Origin: Mnemiopsis leidyi
Taxonomy: Eukaryota > Ctenophora > Tentaculata > Lobata > Bolinopsidae
DNA length: 34,810 nt
Direction: 5' to 3'
Assembly (NCBI GenBank): GCA_000226015.1
Contig: JH155242.1
Span: forward strand, 132,551-167,360
A program made the position numbers and the translations under genes. Of this stretch, positions 33,398 through 34,810 are shown piece by piece. The notes under the pieces are model-generated. The model had not been told where the DNA came from. It ran no database searches and worked only from the letters and a program-made list of their open reading frames with translations. Numbering within the stretch: the stretch's first letter is position 1; each line of letters begins with the position of its first letter.

Positions 33398-33921
33398 TTT
33401 ATGAGCTAATTTGACCTAAAGAAGTACGATGGATATTATGTTTGTCAAGTTGAATTCGAATGCGGACGTGACCATTCGGCCTAGCTCTAAGTTTTATCAA
33501 ATATGCTTATAATGCCAAGAGGCTTTACCGGGCGCTGCGTGGCTTTCTCTACGTTTCCCTCCGATCGTTTTCGTAGACAATAAGGACTGAGGTACACAGG
33601 CAAAGAGCTCTCAGTGACATGGTCATAATTTCGTATTTTATTGAAGAATTAGTTGTCAGACGTTGCCTGACCTGCTGCCGCAACGCAAGGCAAAGAATTA
33701 GTATCATTTGAGGTACAGTAAAACGTCCTAAGTAGTAATTACTTTTATTGACTCGTCCAACTCCAAGAAGAAATGGCACCAAAAATTAAATTTTAAGTGT
33801 CAAAAATCAAGATGCTAAGCTATAAGTATAGAATTGATCTCAGAATTTTAATTTTTGGAGATATGAGGAAGACTTTTGTCTACAAGTTCACAAAATTTTG
33901 AGGTTCTTCTACATTTTTTAG

Positions 33922-34341
33922 ACAATGCAGTTGACAGGATTGGGGATGCTTACGCATCATTTCGTCAACGATTTCGGCAATGATCTAGTGTTTAAGTGAG
34001 GTCTGTAATGTTGATAACGTCCATAACGAACTAAGTATTTCTTATTAACATTACAGAGATCTCAGCGGACAGAGATCTCAGCGGACAGAGATCTCAGCGG
34101 ACAGAGATCTCAGCGGACAGAGATCTCAGCGGACAGAGATCTCAGCGGACAGATATCTCAGCGGACAGAGATCTCAGCGGACAGTGAACGTTGATGCGAA
34201 CAATGCAGTTTGTGACGGTGAGTGTGACACTGTGGCACTAAATGACTAGGAATAGTGTCTTAGTGGCTTGGCATCATGGATACCGAATCCTTAAATATTC
34301 GATTTTAATATTCAACATGATTTTCCATAATCGAATATAGA
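33922..34341 (+). CDS. Possible small spliced gene with a 16-bp-repeat exon
   Basis: Candidate exons are 33922-33995 (after a TTTTTTAG acceptor; ATG at 33925, reading MQLTGLGMLTHHF), 34057-34217 and, less surely, 34264-34341, which ends in TAG. The first junction is phase 2 on both sides (GTGAGG donor, TTACAG acceptor, 61-nt intron); the second is phase 1 with a GTGAGT donor and a very short 46-nt intron. The middle exon is almost wholly the 16-bp array and would encode a 16-residue cycle containing RDLSGQRSQRT. No family is recognised. The alternative is a non-coding minisatellite with chance splice sites. Confidence 0.3.
34055..34182 (+). repeat. 16-bp tandem repeat, 8 copies
   Basis: Unit AGAGATCTCAGCGGAC, repeated eight times with only one change (AGATATCTC in the seventh copy), so the array is recent or kept uniform. 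The unit has no stop in any plus-strand frame, while the minus strand meets stops. Confidence 0.98.
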
Positions 34342-34810
34342 ATCAGGGCAAAATATTCGATAATCGAATCGATTCAACTGCGTTGCCAGCGCGGGCATCT
34401 GGGCGTGAATCTGTCTCAGTTTCATGAGTATCAGCTCTCACTCTCACTCTCAGCACGATATATATATATATATCCGTATCGGTAAAATTTTCATATTTCC
34501 CTCAAACGTTTGTAAATACGTAACATGAACTGGAGGTAAGAAAATGTCCGAACAATAGATTTAGCGTTTCACAAGTTCTGGTCGCCTCCGGAATAAAAAA
34601 CGAACTCCAATGTTAAAGTAAGAAAAAAAGTTGGCAAATTTTATGGGCGAGGACCAGGAACTAGCAATCTGCTCAACTCAAGGAGAGACTGTGGTTAAAA
34701 AATTTTAACAAGTCCTGGAAATCCGCAAAATTTTTACAAGTGTCAGAGAAACCAGTCTCTATACAAAGGGGGCTGTAATCTCCTACCTATTATATTTAAT
34801 ATAATATATA
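34342..34810. other. AT-rich right edge, no supported gene
   Basis: It contains TCGAATAT/ATATTCGA-type words before and at its start (about 34280-34375), a TC-rich run near 34437-34452, an AT dinucleotide run at about 34458-34473, and AT-rich sequence to the end. No exon recognised. Confidence 0.5.

Noticed and set aside
34055..34182. CRISPR-like direct repeats
   Set aside because: The units are contiguous with no spacers, and the window is animal nuclear DNA. This is a simple tandem array.

Overview
The window looks like nuclear DNA from an invertebrate animal. It is AT-rich and gene-poor. Its coding blocks are split by GT-AG introns whose phases match across every junction I could build. 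It carries a cilium-specific CIMIP2/FAM166 gene, an LDLa-domain rhodopsin-class receptor of a type common in cnidarians and molluscs, and non-LTR, hAT-like and Tc1/mariner-like mobile DNA. A cnidarian or other early-branching animal is my best guess; the species cannot be told from this. A run of 10 N (21118-21127) marks an assembly gap.

Layout. 1-15.9 kb holds no gene I can support. It has AT-rich spacer with short tandem and diverged duplications, and a few GC-rich islets with CRE, E-box, CCAAT and RFX X-box-like sites (about 0.1-0.3, 9.2, 10.3, 14.4 kb). 15930-16715 (minus) is an intact intronless CIMIP2/FAM166-type gene with a good X-box about 75 bp upstream of its ATG. 16.8-20.7 kb is spacer with repeats. 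21128-25383 (plus) is the 3' part of a spliced gene, eight exons by my reading, whose first four exons resemble the C-terminal part of hAT transposases and whose last four I do not recognise. Its first exon contains an in-frame 33-bp minisatellite running into the gap. Its last intron holds a 506-bp foldback element.

25512-31278 (minus) is a three-exon gene for a roughly 1131-residue receptor: signal peptide, Cys-rich/LDLa ectodomain, seven membrane helices of LGR/relaxin-receptor type, no leucine-rich repeats. Only its 3' exon is an obvious long ORF; I found the two 5' exons from splice sites and phase. Its large intron contains an antisense, decayed LINE reverse transcriptase and a 43-bp tandem repeat. 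The hAT-like gene and the receptor gene converge, with stop codons 128 bp apart.

31.3-34.8 kb holds a tRNA-like SINE fragment, a 417-bp TA-flanked MITE, a near-perfect 57-nt palindrome and, at 33922-34341, a possible small gene whose second exon is built from eight copies of a 16-bp repeat.

The genes do not form a pathway. The recurring theme is mobile and tandem DNA inside or beside exons, and X-box-like sites close to CACGTG E-boxes at several places, one of them the promoter of the ciliary gene. All exon models, counts and boundaries were made by eye and need transcript evidence.
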